Of a stretch of DNA of 64,000 nucleotides, positions 1 through 12,427 are shown in pieces. Both the position numbers and the translations under genes were made by a program. Where the stretch lies: NCBI GenBank assembly GCA_012744435.1, contig JAAYCA010000036.1, forward strand, positions 20,646 to 84,645, written 5' to 3'. Within the stretch, counting starts at the first letter, position 1. Each line of letters opens with the position of its first letter. The stretch is from Bacteroidales bacterium. Its GTDB lineage: Bacteria; Bacteroidota; Bacteroidia; Bacteroidales; UBA932. The notes beneath the pieces are model-generated. The model made no database searches. It was not told the DNA's origin and saw nothing but the letters and a program-made list of their open reading frames with translations.

Positions 1-672
1 TGAAGTCCCGGCACGGGAACCTATCTCTTCCTGTTTCGCGACCAGCGAAGCGTACTGCCGCTTGGCGTTGCCGGGCAGCAGCACCCAGCGGGTGCGTTCG
101 TCGTCCGGATCGAAGGCGTTCTGCGGCAGGGGCGCCCCTATCTGCACCGCCGCGCGGGAATGTGCGAGGCGCGTGACCAGGCGCATCAGCACCGGCAGGC
201 GCAGCGACTCCGACAGCGCGAAGGCATCCGCAACCATATCGAAGGCCTCCTGCTGGCAGGAGGGCTCCAGGATGGGCACCATCGCGAATCTGCCGTAGAA
301 GCGGGAATCCTGTTCGTTCTGGGAGGAATGCATCGAAGGGTCATCGGCCGCCAGCACCACCAGGCCGCCCTTCACGCCCGTGACGGCGGCGTTGACGAAA
401 GCGTCGGCGCAGACGTTCATTCCCACATGTTTCATGCACACCAGGGCGCGTTTGCCGGCATAGGACATGCCCAGCGCCGCCTCCATCGCCGTTTTCTCGT
501 TGGTGCACCAGCGGCTCCGCACCCCGCGTTCCCGTGCAAGGGGGCTCTGCTGGATGTACTCCGTGATCTCCGTGGAAGGGGTGCCGGGATAAGCATAAAC
601 GCCGGACAGCCCTGCATACAAGGCCCCCAGCGCCACGGCTTCATCGCCCAGCAATAATCGTTTCTCAGACAT
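1..672 (-). CDS. iorA: Indolepyruvate:ferredoxin oxidoreductase alpha subunit, 5' part (runs off left edge)
   Basis: I translated this from the minus strand, because the ORF track omits it (it is open at the left edge). It gives 224 codons from ATG at 672 with no stop. The protein starts MSEKRLLLGDEAVALGAL and carries the hallmark YPGTPSTEI at residues 28-36, then TNEKTAMEAALG near 57-68, the pyrimidine-binding region of the 2-oxoacid:ferredoxin oxidoreductase superfamily. Homologues convert aryl pyruvates (from Trp, Phe, Tyr) to aryl-acetyl-CoA, reducing ferredoxin in the cytoplasm with TPP and C-terminal iron-sulfur clusters; that part lies outside the window. A partner iorB would be expected downstream, also outside. 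A TAnnTTTG-like element sits 23 nt upstream. The family call is firm; the aromatic substrate is inferred from the family. Confidence 0.93.
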   Translation of the reverse strand, partial: MSEKRLLLGDEAVALGALYAGLSGVYAYPGTPSTEITEYIQQSPLARERGVRSRWCTNEKTAMEAALGMSYAGKRALVCMKHVGMNVCADAFVNAAVTGVKGGLVVLAADDPSMHSSQNEQDSRFYGRFAMVPILEPSCQQEAFDMVADAFALSESLRLPVLMRLVTRLAHSRAAVQIGAPLPQNAFDPDDERTRWVLLPGNAKRQYASLVAKQEEIGSRAGTS

Positions 673-695
673 GACTACCAACTATAAGGTAACAT

Positions 696-703
696 CAAAA
701 ATA
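696..703 (-). promoter_or_regulatory. -7 promoter element for iorA
   Basis: Minus-strand TATTTTTG fits the Bacteroidota -7 consensus TAnnTTTG and ends 23 nt before the iorA ATG. No good TTTG -33 box is visible (CAAG on the plus strand near 724 is the nearest). Confidence 0.4.
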
Positions 704-721
704 ATCGATTCTTTCGAAGAA

Positions 722-757
722 AACAAGAAACGCCGCCGAATCTTCAGTCCGGCGGCG
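722..757 (-). terminator. Intrinsic terminator at the end of the carbohydrate locus
   Basis: Minus strand: CGCCGCCG, loop, CGGCGGCG, then a T-rich tail (TTTCTTGTTTTC). It lies 20 bases past the stop of the nucleoside-hydrolase-like gene and separates the locus from iorA. Confidence 0.7.
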
Positions 758-777
758 CATAAAAAACGGAATCCTGC

Positions 778-1812
778 TCAGGGCTCCGCCTTGGCGGCAT
801 GAAGGCGGAAGCGCGATTCCATGTCTCCGAAAAGAAGGCGGGTATCCACGCTCCTGTAGACGATGATATCCCTGTTCGGTGCGCTGAAGTCATACAGGCC
901 GGCCTCCGTAATGTGCGGAGCCTTGGTAACTTTATAAAAGGAACCGGCCGCACCGGGCTCGAAGGTGGTGGTCAAGGTACTGATCAGACAAAGCGGGCTG
1001 TCGCCGAGGACATAGGTATCGGCCATGCGGGCAAAGCCCCCCAGCTTGGAACAGAGATAATCCCCGATTTCCCCCAGCGGGGCGATCTTGTCGTCCAGTT
1101 CGGCCATGCTGTACATGCACTGCCGATAGACGTCACGGGGGATCTGCCAAAGCGTCAGGTCGCTGTCGTTGAACACGACCCGGGCGGCATTGACGTCAAG
1201 CCGCAGGTTGTATTCCACGAGATTGGCTCCCTGAAGATGCTCCGGCGGGAAGGGATGGCCGAAGTCGTATTCCTGGCCGCCTATCCAAAGCAGTATGACA
1301 TTCCTGGAAATGGATGGATCCATCAGCCAGGCACTGGCGATATCGGTGAGCGGGCCGCCGAAAAGCAGGTACAGGGGCCTCTCGGGCGAAGCCTTGTGCG
1401 CCTCTTCGATGATCAGGCGCGCGCCTTCCGATTCGACCGGCGTCGCGGGATCGGACATCGGTCCCGGCGCCCCGGGCCGCACCTCGATCTGCCCCGTCTT
1501 GCCCACGATATCGATGATCTCGAGGGCACGGCTCACGGAAATCTCGGCATTGTTGCGGGCGCCCGCCTCATTCCGGGTCTGCCCCCACGCCTGCGACCGG
1601 GCTCCGACATGGGCCCCGACAATCCCGCGGACATCGGAACTTGCGCAGAGCAGCTGATGCATCAGATGGAAGAGACCGTCGCCATCGCCGCAAAGGTCGT
1701 TGTCAACGAGGACCTTCACCCTGCCACCCTGCTGCGCCCGAATGGCGGGCTGGGCCTGCAGGCCGGCAAGCGGAAGGAGGAGCAAGAGGATCGTGAGGAG
1801 TCTCTTCATCAT
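778..1812 (-). CDS. Secreted nucleoside-hydrolase-like protein
   Basis: A 344-residue protein with a cleavable signal peptide (MMKRLLTILLLLLPLAGLQAQ). After it comes VDNDLCGDGDG (about 36-46), an Asp-rich N-terminal motif like the DxDxxxDD calcium/ribose-binding motif of inosine-uridine nucleoside hydrolases. LYLLFGGPLTDIASAW and ILLWIGGQEYD match later strands of that fold. True enzymes of the family hydrolyse N-glycosidic bonds of ribofuranosides. Here the spacing of the Asp motif differs (DGD instead of DD), so the substrate is uncertain. It is the last gene of unit 3, 21 nt after the esterase stop, with a terminator behind it. Two start codons (1812, 1809) are in tandem; both keep the signal peptide. 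Probably periplasmic and part of the locus' glycoside breakdown. Confidence 0.75.
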   Translation of the reverse strand: MMKRLLTILLLLLPLAGLQAQPAIRAQQGGRVKVLVDNDLCGDGDGLFHLMHQLLCASSDVRGIVGAHVGARSQAWGQTRNEAGARNNAEISVSRALEIIDIVGKTGQIEVRPGAPGPMSDPATPVESEGARLIIEEAHKASPERPLYLLFGGPLTDIASAWLMDPSISRNVILLWIGGQEYDFGHPFPPEHLQGANLVEYNLRLDVNAARVVFNDSDLTLWQIPRDVYRQCMYSMAELDDKIAPLGEIGDYLCSKLGGFARMADTYVLGDSPLCLISTLTTTFEPGAAGSFYKVTKAPHITEAGLYDFSAPNRDIIVYRSVDTRLLFGDMESRFRLHAAKAEP

Positions 1813-1833
1813 TTTTTACAAAGATAACACTAT

Positions 1834-2712
1834 TTACGGCATCTGGGTCGCGAAATGGCGGGTGAAATACACCATCGCACGACGCAGGGCATCATACCAA
1901 TAGTAGGACGCGTGGGCGCCGTCGAAGCAGCGGAACTGCGCCTTCATTCCATTCTTCTTCATCTGCTGGTAAGTGGCCACGTTGGCGTCGAACAGGAAGT
2001 CGTCGTCGCCGCAGTCCAGCACAAAATACACGCTCTTGGCAGCCTCGATCTGGGCAGCGGTATAGGTGCCGCCATTCATGGTGGCAGGGAGCACCGACGG
2101 ATTGGGCTGGTCGGAGGCAAAGGCTGCCGGGCTGACCGCCGCGCTGATCGCATAGACGCTGCTGAACATGTCCGGGTGGCGCATGCCGTAATTGAAGGAA
2201 CCTCCTCCGCCCATGGACAGTCCGCCGATGGCCCGGTGCCCCTTGTCCGGAATCGCCCGGTAGCGCTTCTCGATGACCGGGATCAACTCCTTGAAGAAGT
2301 AATCCTCGTATTTCCAGCCGTCCTGGTTGAAATAGCCCTGATGGCCCCCTTCATTGGCATTCGGGAACACGACGATGCACTCGGCGGCGCTGCCGTCATT
2401 GGTGATCATGGTAATGGCTTCGAAAATCATGGAGACGGCGATATTGGCCCACTCCCAGTCGTTCTCGCCGGCACCGTGGAGCATATATACCACCGGATAC
2501 TTGCGCTCCGGCTCACGGCTGTAGCTCCGCGGAAGCATCACGGAGAAATTCTTGTCCACGCCGAGGATCTCGCTGTGGAAATAGAGGTGCTCGACCGGGA
2601 TCGGGAACACGCGCGCCTGATGGGCGGCAGGGTCCTGCTCCTTGACCTCCTGGGCCTGGAGCGCAAGGGTCATCGCGAAAATAACGCTTGCAAGGGTAAA
2701 GATTTTCTTCAT
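1834..2712 (-). CDS. Secreted alpha/beta-hydrolase esterase (esterase D / CE1-like)
   Basis: The ORF track starts at 2814, but the ATG at 2712 begins a clean signal peptide (MKKIFTLASVIFAMTLALQAQ), giving 292 residues. The catalytic serine is in GGLSMGG (Ser about 166), with the oxyanion region PVVYMLHGAGEN and a C-terminal FDGAHASYYW that supplies the histidine. These are features of the esterase D/feruloyl and acetyl xylan esterase group, which remove acyl groups from glycans. Unlike the other two esterases of the locus it lacks the N-terminal beta-sandwich domain. It follows GH3 by 41 nt and precedes the nucleoside-hydrolase-like gene, so it is probably cotranscribed. The acyl group and carrier glycan cannot be read from sequence. 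Confidence 0.87.
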   Translation of the reverse strand: MKKIFTLASVIFAMTLALQAQEVKEQDPAAHQARVFPIPVEHLYFHSEILGVDKNFSVMLPRSYSREPERKYPVVYMLHGAGENDWEWANIAVSMIFEAITMITNDGSAAECIVVFPNANEGGHQGYFNQDGWKYEDYFFKELIPVIEKRYRAIPDKGHRAIGGLSMGGGGSFNYGMRHPDMFSSVYAISAAVSPAAFASDQPNPSVLPATMNGGTYTAAQIEAAKSVYFVLDCGDDDFLFDANVATYQQMKKNGMKAQFRCFDGAHASYYWYDALRRAMVYFTRHFATQMP

Positions 2713-2753
2713 AAATATATTTGAATGATGGTTGACAATATATTGGGAACCGC

Positions 2754-5114
2754 TCATCTGCGGGTTAATTCGTGGATGGGTTGCACCGGTGCCATGACAT
2801 CGTGGACCGGCCATTTGAGCAGTTTGGGGACACGGGTATCCGCCGAGCAGCGGATATCTTCCACACTCGCGCCAAAGAGGAAACGATAGGTGCCGGGAGC
2901 CGTTTCCCAGGCGGAAGAAGCCTCGTTGAAGGAGGCAAGCGTGTAAGCATCTACCGGCAGGGTCAGGGTCTCGCTCTGCCCGGGCTGCAGAAGGGCCGTT
3001 TTGGCAAAGGCCCGCAACTCCCGGTCCGGCTTCTCCAGCCCGCCCGCAGGCGCGGAAACATACAGCTGGACGGTCTCCTTGCCTGCCACGCGTCCGGTAT
3101 TGGTCACGGTCACGCTGGCCACGAACCCGTCGGCGGTTTTACGCACGGTGGCCTTGGAATAAGCAAAATCCGTATAACTCAGACCATAGCCGAAGGGATA
3201 GGATACCTCCTTCCCGAAGGAGGAAAAGTAGCGGTAGCCTACGTAGATCCCCTCTTCGTAAAGGGTAAAATCCACATCCTTGACAAGCGGTTCCACCCGC
3301 CCGGTCACCGACATCGTGGAGCCGAACGAGGGCGGACCGTTGAAGTCGTACGGGAAGTTGTATGAAGAGGGATGGTCGAAGTACTGCATGGGGAAGGTCA
3401 TGGGGAGTTTGCCGGAAGGGTTGACATCGCCCGTCAAGGCATCCGCCACGACATCTCCTCCCTCCTGGCCAAGCTGCCAGGCAAGCAGGATGGCATCCGG
3501 CCAGGCCTTCCAGGAGGCCGTCTCGATCACGCCGGAGATATTGAGGATCACGATAACCTTCTTTCCCGCCACATGATAGGCATCGCAGACATTTCGGATC
3601 AGGTCCGTCTCGGCCGCCGTCAGGTTGAAATCGTCCGGGATCTTGCGGTCCCGGGATTCTCCGGCATTGCGGCCGATGGTGATGATGGCCACGTCGCCCT
3701 CGGCGGCATGCTGGAAGGCGTCGCTGCGCGACAACTCCAGTTCCGCGGCAATGGGCCGGGTATTCACCATACTGGCACGGAAGCCCGCATAACGGGCCTC
3801 GTGCAGGTCCAGGTGGCGGCCATAGAGATTCTCCAAATAAGCGTTGAGCCGGAAGCCGGCATCATGAAGACCGTCCTTGAGGCTGCGTACATAAGCGGCA
3901 TTGACCTGGCCGGAGCCGGTCCCGCCGGCAATGAATTTGTAGGACGTGTTGCCGTAGAGGTCGATCTGGTCCACACCCTTCAGCGGCAGCGCACCGCCTT
4001 CGTTCTTGAGCAGGACCATCCCCTCGCCCGCCGCCTGACGGGACACGCTTTTGTGGGCCTGCAGGTCCGGGGCGTCCGCGGCCCTGCGGCCGCGGAACGT
4101 GCCCGTACGGACGATGACCTCGAGCATGCGGCGCACGCACTTGTCCACATCCGCTTCCGGAAGCTCGCCCGAGCGGACCTTCTCCACGATCTCGCGGATC
4201 TGGCTCTTGTGGCCCGGCATCATCAAGTCGTTGCCGGCACTGACCTCGGCAGCCGTGTTGCGCCGGGCGGTCCAGTCGGTCAGGACGATCCCGTCAAAAC
4301 CCCACTCATCCCGGAGGATGGTGGTCAGCAAGGCGGGATCTTCCTGGGTCCAAATGCCGTTGATGCGGTTGTAGGACGACATCACCGTCCATGGGTGCGA
4401 CTCCCGCACCGTAATCTCAAAACCCTTGAGGTAGAGTTCGCGCAAGGCGCGCTGCGACAGGATGACGTCGTTGTCTTTGCGATTGGTCTCCTGGCTGTTG
4501 GCGGCAAAATGCTTGATGGAAGTGCCGACCCCGCGGCTCTGGATGCCGTCCACCATGGCAGCGGCCATCTTGCCGCTCACGAGCGGATCCTCCGAGTAAT
4601 ATTCGAAATTCCTTCCGCACAGCGGGTTGCGGTGCAGGTTCAGGGCCGGGGCCAGGATGACGTCCACGCCATACGCCTCGGCCTCCTCACCCATGGCCGT
4701 TCCGATGCTGTGCAGCAGGTCGGTGTTCCAGGTAGAAGCGAGGGCCGTGCCGACAGGATAGGCCGTGCAATAGAACTCCCCCGCCTTGTCGGGCCGGGTG
4801 GTGGCCAGGCGCAGGCCGGCCGGCCCGTCCGCCATCACGATGTTGGTGATGCCCAGGTGCGGGAAACCGTAAGTGGACCCGCCTACAGACATCTTATTGT
4901 CGTAGATCCGGGCAGTAGACGGAAGGTCGTAGACAGCCTCCGACGGATCTCCTCCCGCCAGTACGCCCTGGTTGGAGCCAACCAGCAGGGTGGCTTTCTC
5001 CTCGAGGGTCATGGATCTGAGCACCTCTTCTATGTTTCCTTCCGACAACTTCGGCTGTGCCGTCATCGGAAGGCATAGCAGGATACCCAATAGGAAAAGA
5101 GAGGATTTATGCAT
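2754..5114 (-). CDS. Glycoside hydrolase family 3 (beta-glucosidase/xylosidase-like), secreted
   Basis: 786 residues with a signal peptide (to about residue 19). The GH3 N-terminal barrel is clear: MADGPAGLR (94-102), GRNFEYYSEDP (167-177), KHFAANSQETNR (201-212) and GIVLTDW, whose Asp280 is the expected nucleophile. The second alpha/beta domain contains ITIGRNAGESRD and LLAWQLGQEGGDVVADALTGDVNPSGKLP. A C-terminal fibronectin-III-like domain (AGKETVQLYVSAP...) ends the protein. GH3 enzymes remove non-reducing beta-linked sugars; glucose, xylose and arabinofuranose activities all occur. The start at 5114 is one base past the stop of the preceding Sde182-type gene, so the two are tightly coupled. 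It is the only classical glycoside hydrolase in the locus. Specificity is not assigned. Confidence 0.95.
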   Translation of the reverse strand: MHKSSLFLLGILLCLPMTAQPKLSEGNIEEVLRSMTLEEKATLLVGSNQGVLAGGDPSEAVYDLPSTARIYDNKMSVGGSTYGFPHLGITNIVMADGPAGLRLATTRPDKAGEFYCTAYPVGTALASTWNTDLLHSIGTAMGEEAEAYGVDVILAPALNLHRNPLCGRNFEYYSEDPLVSGKMAAAMVDGIQSRGVGTSIKHFAANSQETNRKDNDVILSQRALRELYLKGFEITVRESHPWTVMSSYNRINGIWTQEDPALLTTILRDEWGFDGIVLTDWTARRNTAAEVSAGNDLMMPGHKSQIREIVEKVRSGELPEADVDKCVRRMLEVIVRTGTFRGRRAADAPDLQAHKSVSRQAAGEGMVLLKNEGGALPLKGVDQIDLYGNTSYKFIAGGTGSGQVNAAYVRSLKDGLHDAGFRLNAYLENLYGRHLDLHEARYAGFRASMVNTRPIAAELELSRSDAFQHAAEGDVAIITIGRNAGESRDRKIPDDFNLTAAETDLIRNVCDAYHVAGKKVIVILNISGVIETASWKAWPDAILLAWQLGQEGGDVVADALTGDVNPSGKLPMTFPMQYFDHPSSYNFPYDFNGPPSFGSTMSVTGRVEPLVKDVDFTLYEEGIYVGYRYFSSFGKEVSYPFGYGLSYTDFAYSKATVRKTADGFVASVTVTNTGRVAGKETVQLYVSAPAGGLEKPDRELRAFAKTALLQPGQSETLTLPVDAYTLASFNEASSAWETAPGTYRFLFGASVEDIRCSADTRVPKLLKWPVHDVMAPVQPIHELTRR

Positions 5115-5115
5115 G

Positions 5116-6639
5116 CTAAAAGACTGTTATAACTGTTCGCAAATAGGTCGTCAGCTGCGGGGAGCCGCTGTCGGCGACCGTCAGCACCAGGTGGATGGTA
5201 TCGCCGTCCTTCGCGTCTGCAGGGACGGTGACGGAAGTCGCAGCAGCGGAGGGATCAGCCACGGCGACGTCTCCCTGATAGGAGCCGACCTTGTACTGGG
5301 CCCAGCTGCAGGTCAGGTCGTCCCCGTCAGGATCGGAAACGCGGACCTTCAGCTTCAGCGTCTGGCCGGGAGCGGCCGTCAGAGCCAGCGGGCCCTTCAC
5401 GACCGGTTCATGGTTCACGGCGGAATAGTCCGGCGTCGTGCTCCAGGCCATGCGGGCGGCGAAGCTATTCTGGACGGCCGGCACAAAATCCGGCAGAACG
5501 GCATCCTGCGTCGCACGCATGGAGAACGGGGCCGTGAAGCCGGCCTGGCGCTCTTCGGCGGTCATTTCCCGCCGGCGTCCGGCCCAGCCGCCCCATTCCT
5601 GAACTTCCCAGGCCCGAAGGCCGTTGCCGATCAGGTTCAGGTACATCGGGGTGTCGCCCTCGCTGATGAAATTGCCTTCCGGCTGTGGCGGGGACCACAC
5701 CCAGTAGCCTTGCGCCACCAGCTCTTCCGTGGTGAAGCCCTTCAAGCCGAAGTAGTCGGTGAAGTCGCCGGGAGCCATCTGCTTGCCATCGCCCCAGACG
5801 CGGTACATCGCGCCGAAGGGTCCCTGGCTCTTGATCTTTTCGGCCGTCCAGGCCGAAGAAAAATACAGTGTATCCGCCGGATCCAGTACGCCCCGCTTGG
5901 CGCCATAGCCCAGCGAGATGACACCGGCATTCAGGATGATGGACTCGATGTCGGGCCACTCTTTCTGGACGTAATCCCGGTAGGTCTGGTCCTGCTGGCC
6001 GGAGAGGCAGAATTTGGCCTTGGCGGACACCTTGGCCTTGATGGCAGTCCATTCCGGCGTCCCCTCATACTGCTCCTGGATGCTCTTCAGTGCCCGGGAA
6101 GCCGTGCTGGGACCGCCCCAGACCTGGATGAAGACCGGCCGGGGATCATCGTCCAGCAGTACCTGCCTGATCAGGTCGGAGCCCGGCGTATCGTGCTCCA
6201 TTTCGCCTTCAAACCAGACGTTGCCTTCTCGGATGATAGATTTGAGATACTCCGGACTAGGATAGTCCGGGTTGTGCTTCACCAGATTCGGATACACCTG
6301 CGCATAGGCCTCCACATCCTCGTCGATGAATCGCTCCCCTTCCGCCCAGCGCCAGTGGGTCTGCGGGCCCAGGTCACGCCCGGCCCGGGCATATTCACGG
6401 CCCGGGATATACTGTGTCGTGCCCTTACCGTCGCCCTTCCAGTGGAACTGGCTGCTGGCATAGATCAGGCCCTCCGTATCGAAATCGGTGGAGAACAGCA
6501 GATAGCGGATGAGCGAATTGTGGTCATCCAGCTCCGGATCGCAGGTCACGATCACCCGGGGTTTGAGGGGTTCAGCCTGCCGGGAGCACGCAGCAAACAA
6601 TACGGTTACAAGTACTAAAGGGAAGAAGAATCGTTTCAT
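5116..6639 (-). CDS. Sde182-type (DUF1593) nucleoside-hydrolase-like lipoprotein, copy C
   Basis: 507 residues. The N-terminus MKRFFFPLVLVTVLFAACS carries a lipobox (Cys18), so it is likely a lipoprotein. VIVTCDPELDDHNS (30-43) is the Asp-rich motif of the nucleoside-hydrolase fold, followed by HWKGDGKGTTQYIPG and FIQVWGGPSTASRAL, typical of DUF1593, now called the cellulose-binding Sde182 nucleoside-hydrolase-like domain. The last roughly 95 residues (LTAAPGQTLKLKVRVSDPDGDD...) are the Ig-like Sde182 C-terminal domain. The start overlaps the previous stop (TAATG), so translation is coupled with copy B. Family function is not settled; furanoside hydrolysis is my inference from the fold. The domain call is firm and the role open. 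Confidence 0.88.
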   Translation of the reverse strand: MKRFFFPLVLVTVLFAACSRQAEPLKPRVIVTCDPELDDHNSLIRYLLFSTDFDTEGLIYASSQFHWKGDGKGTTQYIPGREYARAGRDLGPQTHWRWAEGERFIDEDVEAYAQVYPNLVKHNPDYPSPEYLKSIIREGNVWFEGEMEHDTPGSDLIRQVLLDDDPRPVFIQVWGGPSTASRALKSIQEQYEGTPEWTAIKAKVSAKAKFCLSGQQDQTYRDYVQKEWPDIESIILNAGVISLGYGAKRGVLDPADTLYFSSAWTAEKIKSQGPFGAMYRVWGDGKQMAPGDFTDYFGLKGFTTEELVAQGYWVWSPPQPEGNFISEGDTPMYLNLIGNGLRAWEVQEWGGWAGRRREMTAEERQAGFTAPFSMRATQDAVLPDFVPAVQNSFAARMAWSTTPDYSAVNHEPVVKGPLALTAAPGQTLKLKVRVSDPDGDDLTCSWAQYKVGSYQGDVAVADPSAAATSVTVPADAKDGDTIHLVLTVADSGSPQLTTYLRTVITVF

Positions 6640-8252
6640 TACTTGACGGTTATGATGGTTCGCAGATACTTGGTCAGCACCGGATCACCGTTGTCCCGGG
6701 CCTGGAGGACGAAGTGGATCGTGTCGCCGCTCTTGGCGTCGGCGGGCACGGTGAAGGTGGTCTCGGCCGTCTCGGGGCTGTCCACGGAAAGGGCCTCGGC
6801 ATTGGTCAGCACATAGCTGCCCACCGGGAAGTACCACCATTTCAGCGCAAGGGCATCGCCGTCGGGATCGGTGGCTTTCGCCTTGATCTTGAGGGTCTCG
6901 CCGGGAGCCGCCGTCAGTTCGAACGGGCCCTTCAGCTCAGGATAATGGTTCGCATCGGCAAAAGCGGGCGTCACAGACCACTTCATACGCGCAGCCTCGG
7001 AGAGATTCCGTTCGGGAGCCATGTTGGGGAAGGTATGGTCCTCCGCTCCGCCGCCACGCATCATGGCCATCATCGCCGCCATGTCGGGAGAGCTGTTCGT
7101 CCCTGTCGAGGGCGCCGGCCCCGGGCGGTTGCCCGGCTGGCGGCCCATCGTAGAGATATTGGTGCCCATATAGCGGGGATGCCCGGACTCCGGTGCGCCT
7201 CTCTTGATGTCCCAGCGACCGCTCCAGCCACCCCAGGTCGGATCCTCCCAGGCGCGGAGACCATTGTCGATCATCATGTAGAAACAGCCGCTGTCACCGT
7301 CGCCGTAGAGGGTGCCCTTCGGCTGGATGTTGCTCCAGACATAGTAGCCTTCGGCTCGCATCTCGTCGGCGGTCTTGCCGGCGGACGGGCCGATGAAGTC
7401 GGTCATGTCGCCGGGGACCATCTGCTTGCCGTCACCCCAGAGGCGCACACGGGCACCGATCGGGCCGATGGTCATGTATTTCGCCGTCCACTCGGGATCG
7501 GTCAGGCTGGGATTGCCGCTGTAGCGGCCCATCTGGGCATTGGTGCTCCACACCCAGACATCCGGCCAGTTCACGGCAATATACTTATTGTAAGCGTTGT
7601 CCTGGTCGCCGGAGAGGCAGAGGATTACTTTTTCGTTGACCTTCTTTACGATAGCGTCCCATTCGGCCGTTCCCTTGTACTCATCCTCGATGCTGCGCAG
7701 GGCAGCGGCGATGGAAGAGGAGCCGCCCCAGGCCTGGATGAAGAGCGGGCCCGGCTTGTCGTCCAGGATGTTTTCCTTGATCAGCTTGGAGCCGTCCGTG
7801 TCGTAAGAATAGTCTCCCTCGAAGATGCAATTGCCCCACTTGGTCACGCTGCGCAGGTACTCCGGGGTCGGGTAGCGCTTGTCGTGGACTTTCAGATTCG
7901 CGTAGCACTGTTCATAAGCATCGATAATGTCATCGATGAAGCGCTCTTCGGGATTGAAGCGCCAGGAAGTCTGCGGGCCGAGGCCCATGTTGTCATACTC
8001 GCCGCCCGGGATGAACTGGGTCGTGCCCTTGCCGTCGCCGAGCCAGTGGAAACGGCTGCTGGTATAGACCAGGCCGTCGATCTGGAAGTCGGTGGCATGC
8101 AGCAGGAACCGGACCATGGAATTGTTGTCGTCCAGCTCGGGGTCGCAGGTGACGATGGTGCGGGGCGCCTGGAAGGTGCCGTCTTTGGGAGCGCAGGCCA
8201 CGGAAAGCAGCGCAGCCACGCCCAGGAGGGAGGAAAGGAAAAACCGTTTCAT
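6639..8252 (-). CDS. Sde182-type (DUF1593) nucleoside-hydrolase-like lipoprotein, copy B
   Basis: The track start at 8294 gives an improbable leader. ATG at 8252 starts MKRFFLSSLLGVAALLSVAC, with a lipobox Cys20, leaving 537 residues. TIVTCDPELDDNNS and HWLGDGKGTTQFIPGGEYDN match copy C closely, and the C-terminal ELTAAPGETLKIKAKATDPDGD module matches too. It differs by an insert of about 45 residues before the C-terminal module, rich in Pro, Gly and Met (GNRPGPAPSTGTNSSPD, MAAMMAMMRGGG), which looks disordered. First gene of unit 3, preceded by a 169-base gap containing the upstream terminator, the shared 13-mer and a -7-like element. Probably a surface or periplasmic partner of copy C arising by tandem duplication. 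Confidence 0.88.
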   Translation of the reverse strand: MKRFFLSSLLGVAALLSVACAPKDGTFQAPRTIVTCDPELDDNNSMVRFLLHATDFQIDGLVYTSSRFHWLGDGKGTTQFIPGGEYDNMGLGPQTSWRFNPEERFIDDIIDAYEQCYANLKVHDKRYPTPEYLRSVTKWGNCIFEGDYSYDTDGSKLIKENILDDKPGPLFIQAWGGSSSIAAALRSIEDEYKGTAEWDAIVKKVNEKVILCLSGDQDNAYNKYIAVNWPDVWVWSTNAQMGRYSGNPSLTDPEWTAKYMTIGPIGARVRLWGDGKQMVPGDMTDFIGPSAGKTADEMRAEGYYVWSNIQPKGTLYGDGDSGCFYMMIDNGLRAWEDPTWGGWSGRWDIKRGAPESGHPRYMGTNISTMGRQPGNRPGPAPSTGTNSSPDMAAMMAMMRGGGAEDHTFPNMAPERNLSEAARMKWSVTPAFADANHYPELKGPFELTAAPGETLKIKAKATDPDGDALALKWWYFPVGSYVLTNAEALSVDSPETAETTFTVPADAKSGDTIHFVLQARDNGDPVLTKYLRTIITVK

Positions 8253-8281
8253 GATATGATAGTTTCGTTGACTTCTCTCCG

Positions 8282-8289
8282 TAAAGATA
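8282..8289 (-). promoter_or_regulatory. -7-like element of unit 3
   Basis: Minus-strand TATCTTTA differs from TAnnTTTG at the last base. It ends 29 nt before the ATG at 8252, with the 13-mer AAAGAAATCGAAA 21 nt further upstream. The same arrangement is seen before the transketolase operon, which raises its value. Confidence 0.35.
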
Positions 8290-8310
8290 AGCAAACGAAA
8301 CTATAAATCA

Positions 8311-8323
8311 AAAGAAATCGAAA
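8311..8323. promoter_or_regulatory. Shared 13-mer AAAGAAATCGAAA, candidate operator of unit 3
   Basis: Identical to 22891-22903 upstream of the transketolase operon. In both places it is followed by a T-rich stretch containing TTTTCA, and lies about 20 nt upstream of a -7-like element. DeoR-family operators often contain GAAA/TTTC repeats, and a deoR gene flanks the other copy. It could instead be a promoter -33 region. Confidence 0.5.
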
Positions 8324-8367
8324 TGTTTTTCACATGATTCAAAAATGGATCTGATAACTGAAGTACG

Positions 8368-8402
8368 GAAAAACCCGCCTGGATTCTCCATCCAGGCGGG
8401 TC
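8368..8402 (-). terminator. Intrinsic terminator after esterase 2
   Basis: Minus strand ACCCGCCTGGA, a short loop, TCCAGGCGGGT, then TTTTT. The stem is perfect over 11 bp. It ends unit 2 (esterase, Sde182-like, esterase). Confidence 0.88.
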
Positions 8403-8421
8403 TCCGGTTTAATCTGTAAGC

Positions 8422-11128
<2,707 letters not shown>

Positions 11129-11137
11129 ATTATTATT

Positions 11138-12340
<1,203 letters not shown>

Positions 12341-12358
12341 TTAATTATATGTTTCAGA

Positions 12359-12399
12359 ATAAAAACCTGCCCGGGCCCGTTTCCCAGGCTGCGGGCAGG
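12359..12399 (-). terminator. Intrinsic terminator after susD
   Basis: Minus strand CCTGCCCG ... CGGGCAGG followed by TTTTTATT, 29 bases past the susD stop. It ends unit 1. Confidence 0.85.
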
Positions 12400-12427
12400 T
12401 TGAATCATCGCACGGAGCGGGAACAGG

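Noticed and set aside
160-657. Plus-strand ORF of 165 residues at the left edge
   Set aside because: Antisense to iorA, whose YPGTPSTEI motif is plain on the minus strand.
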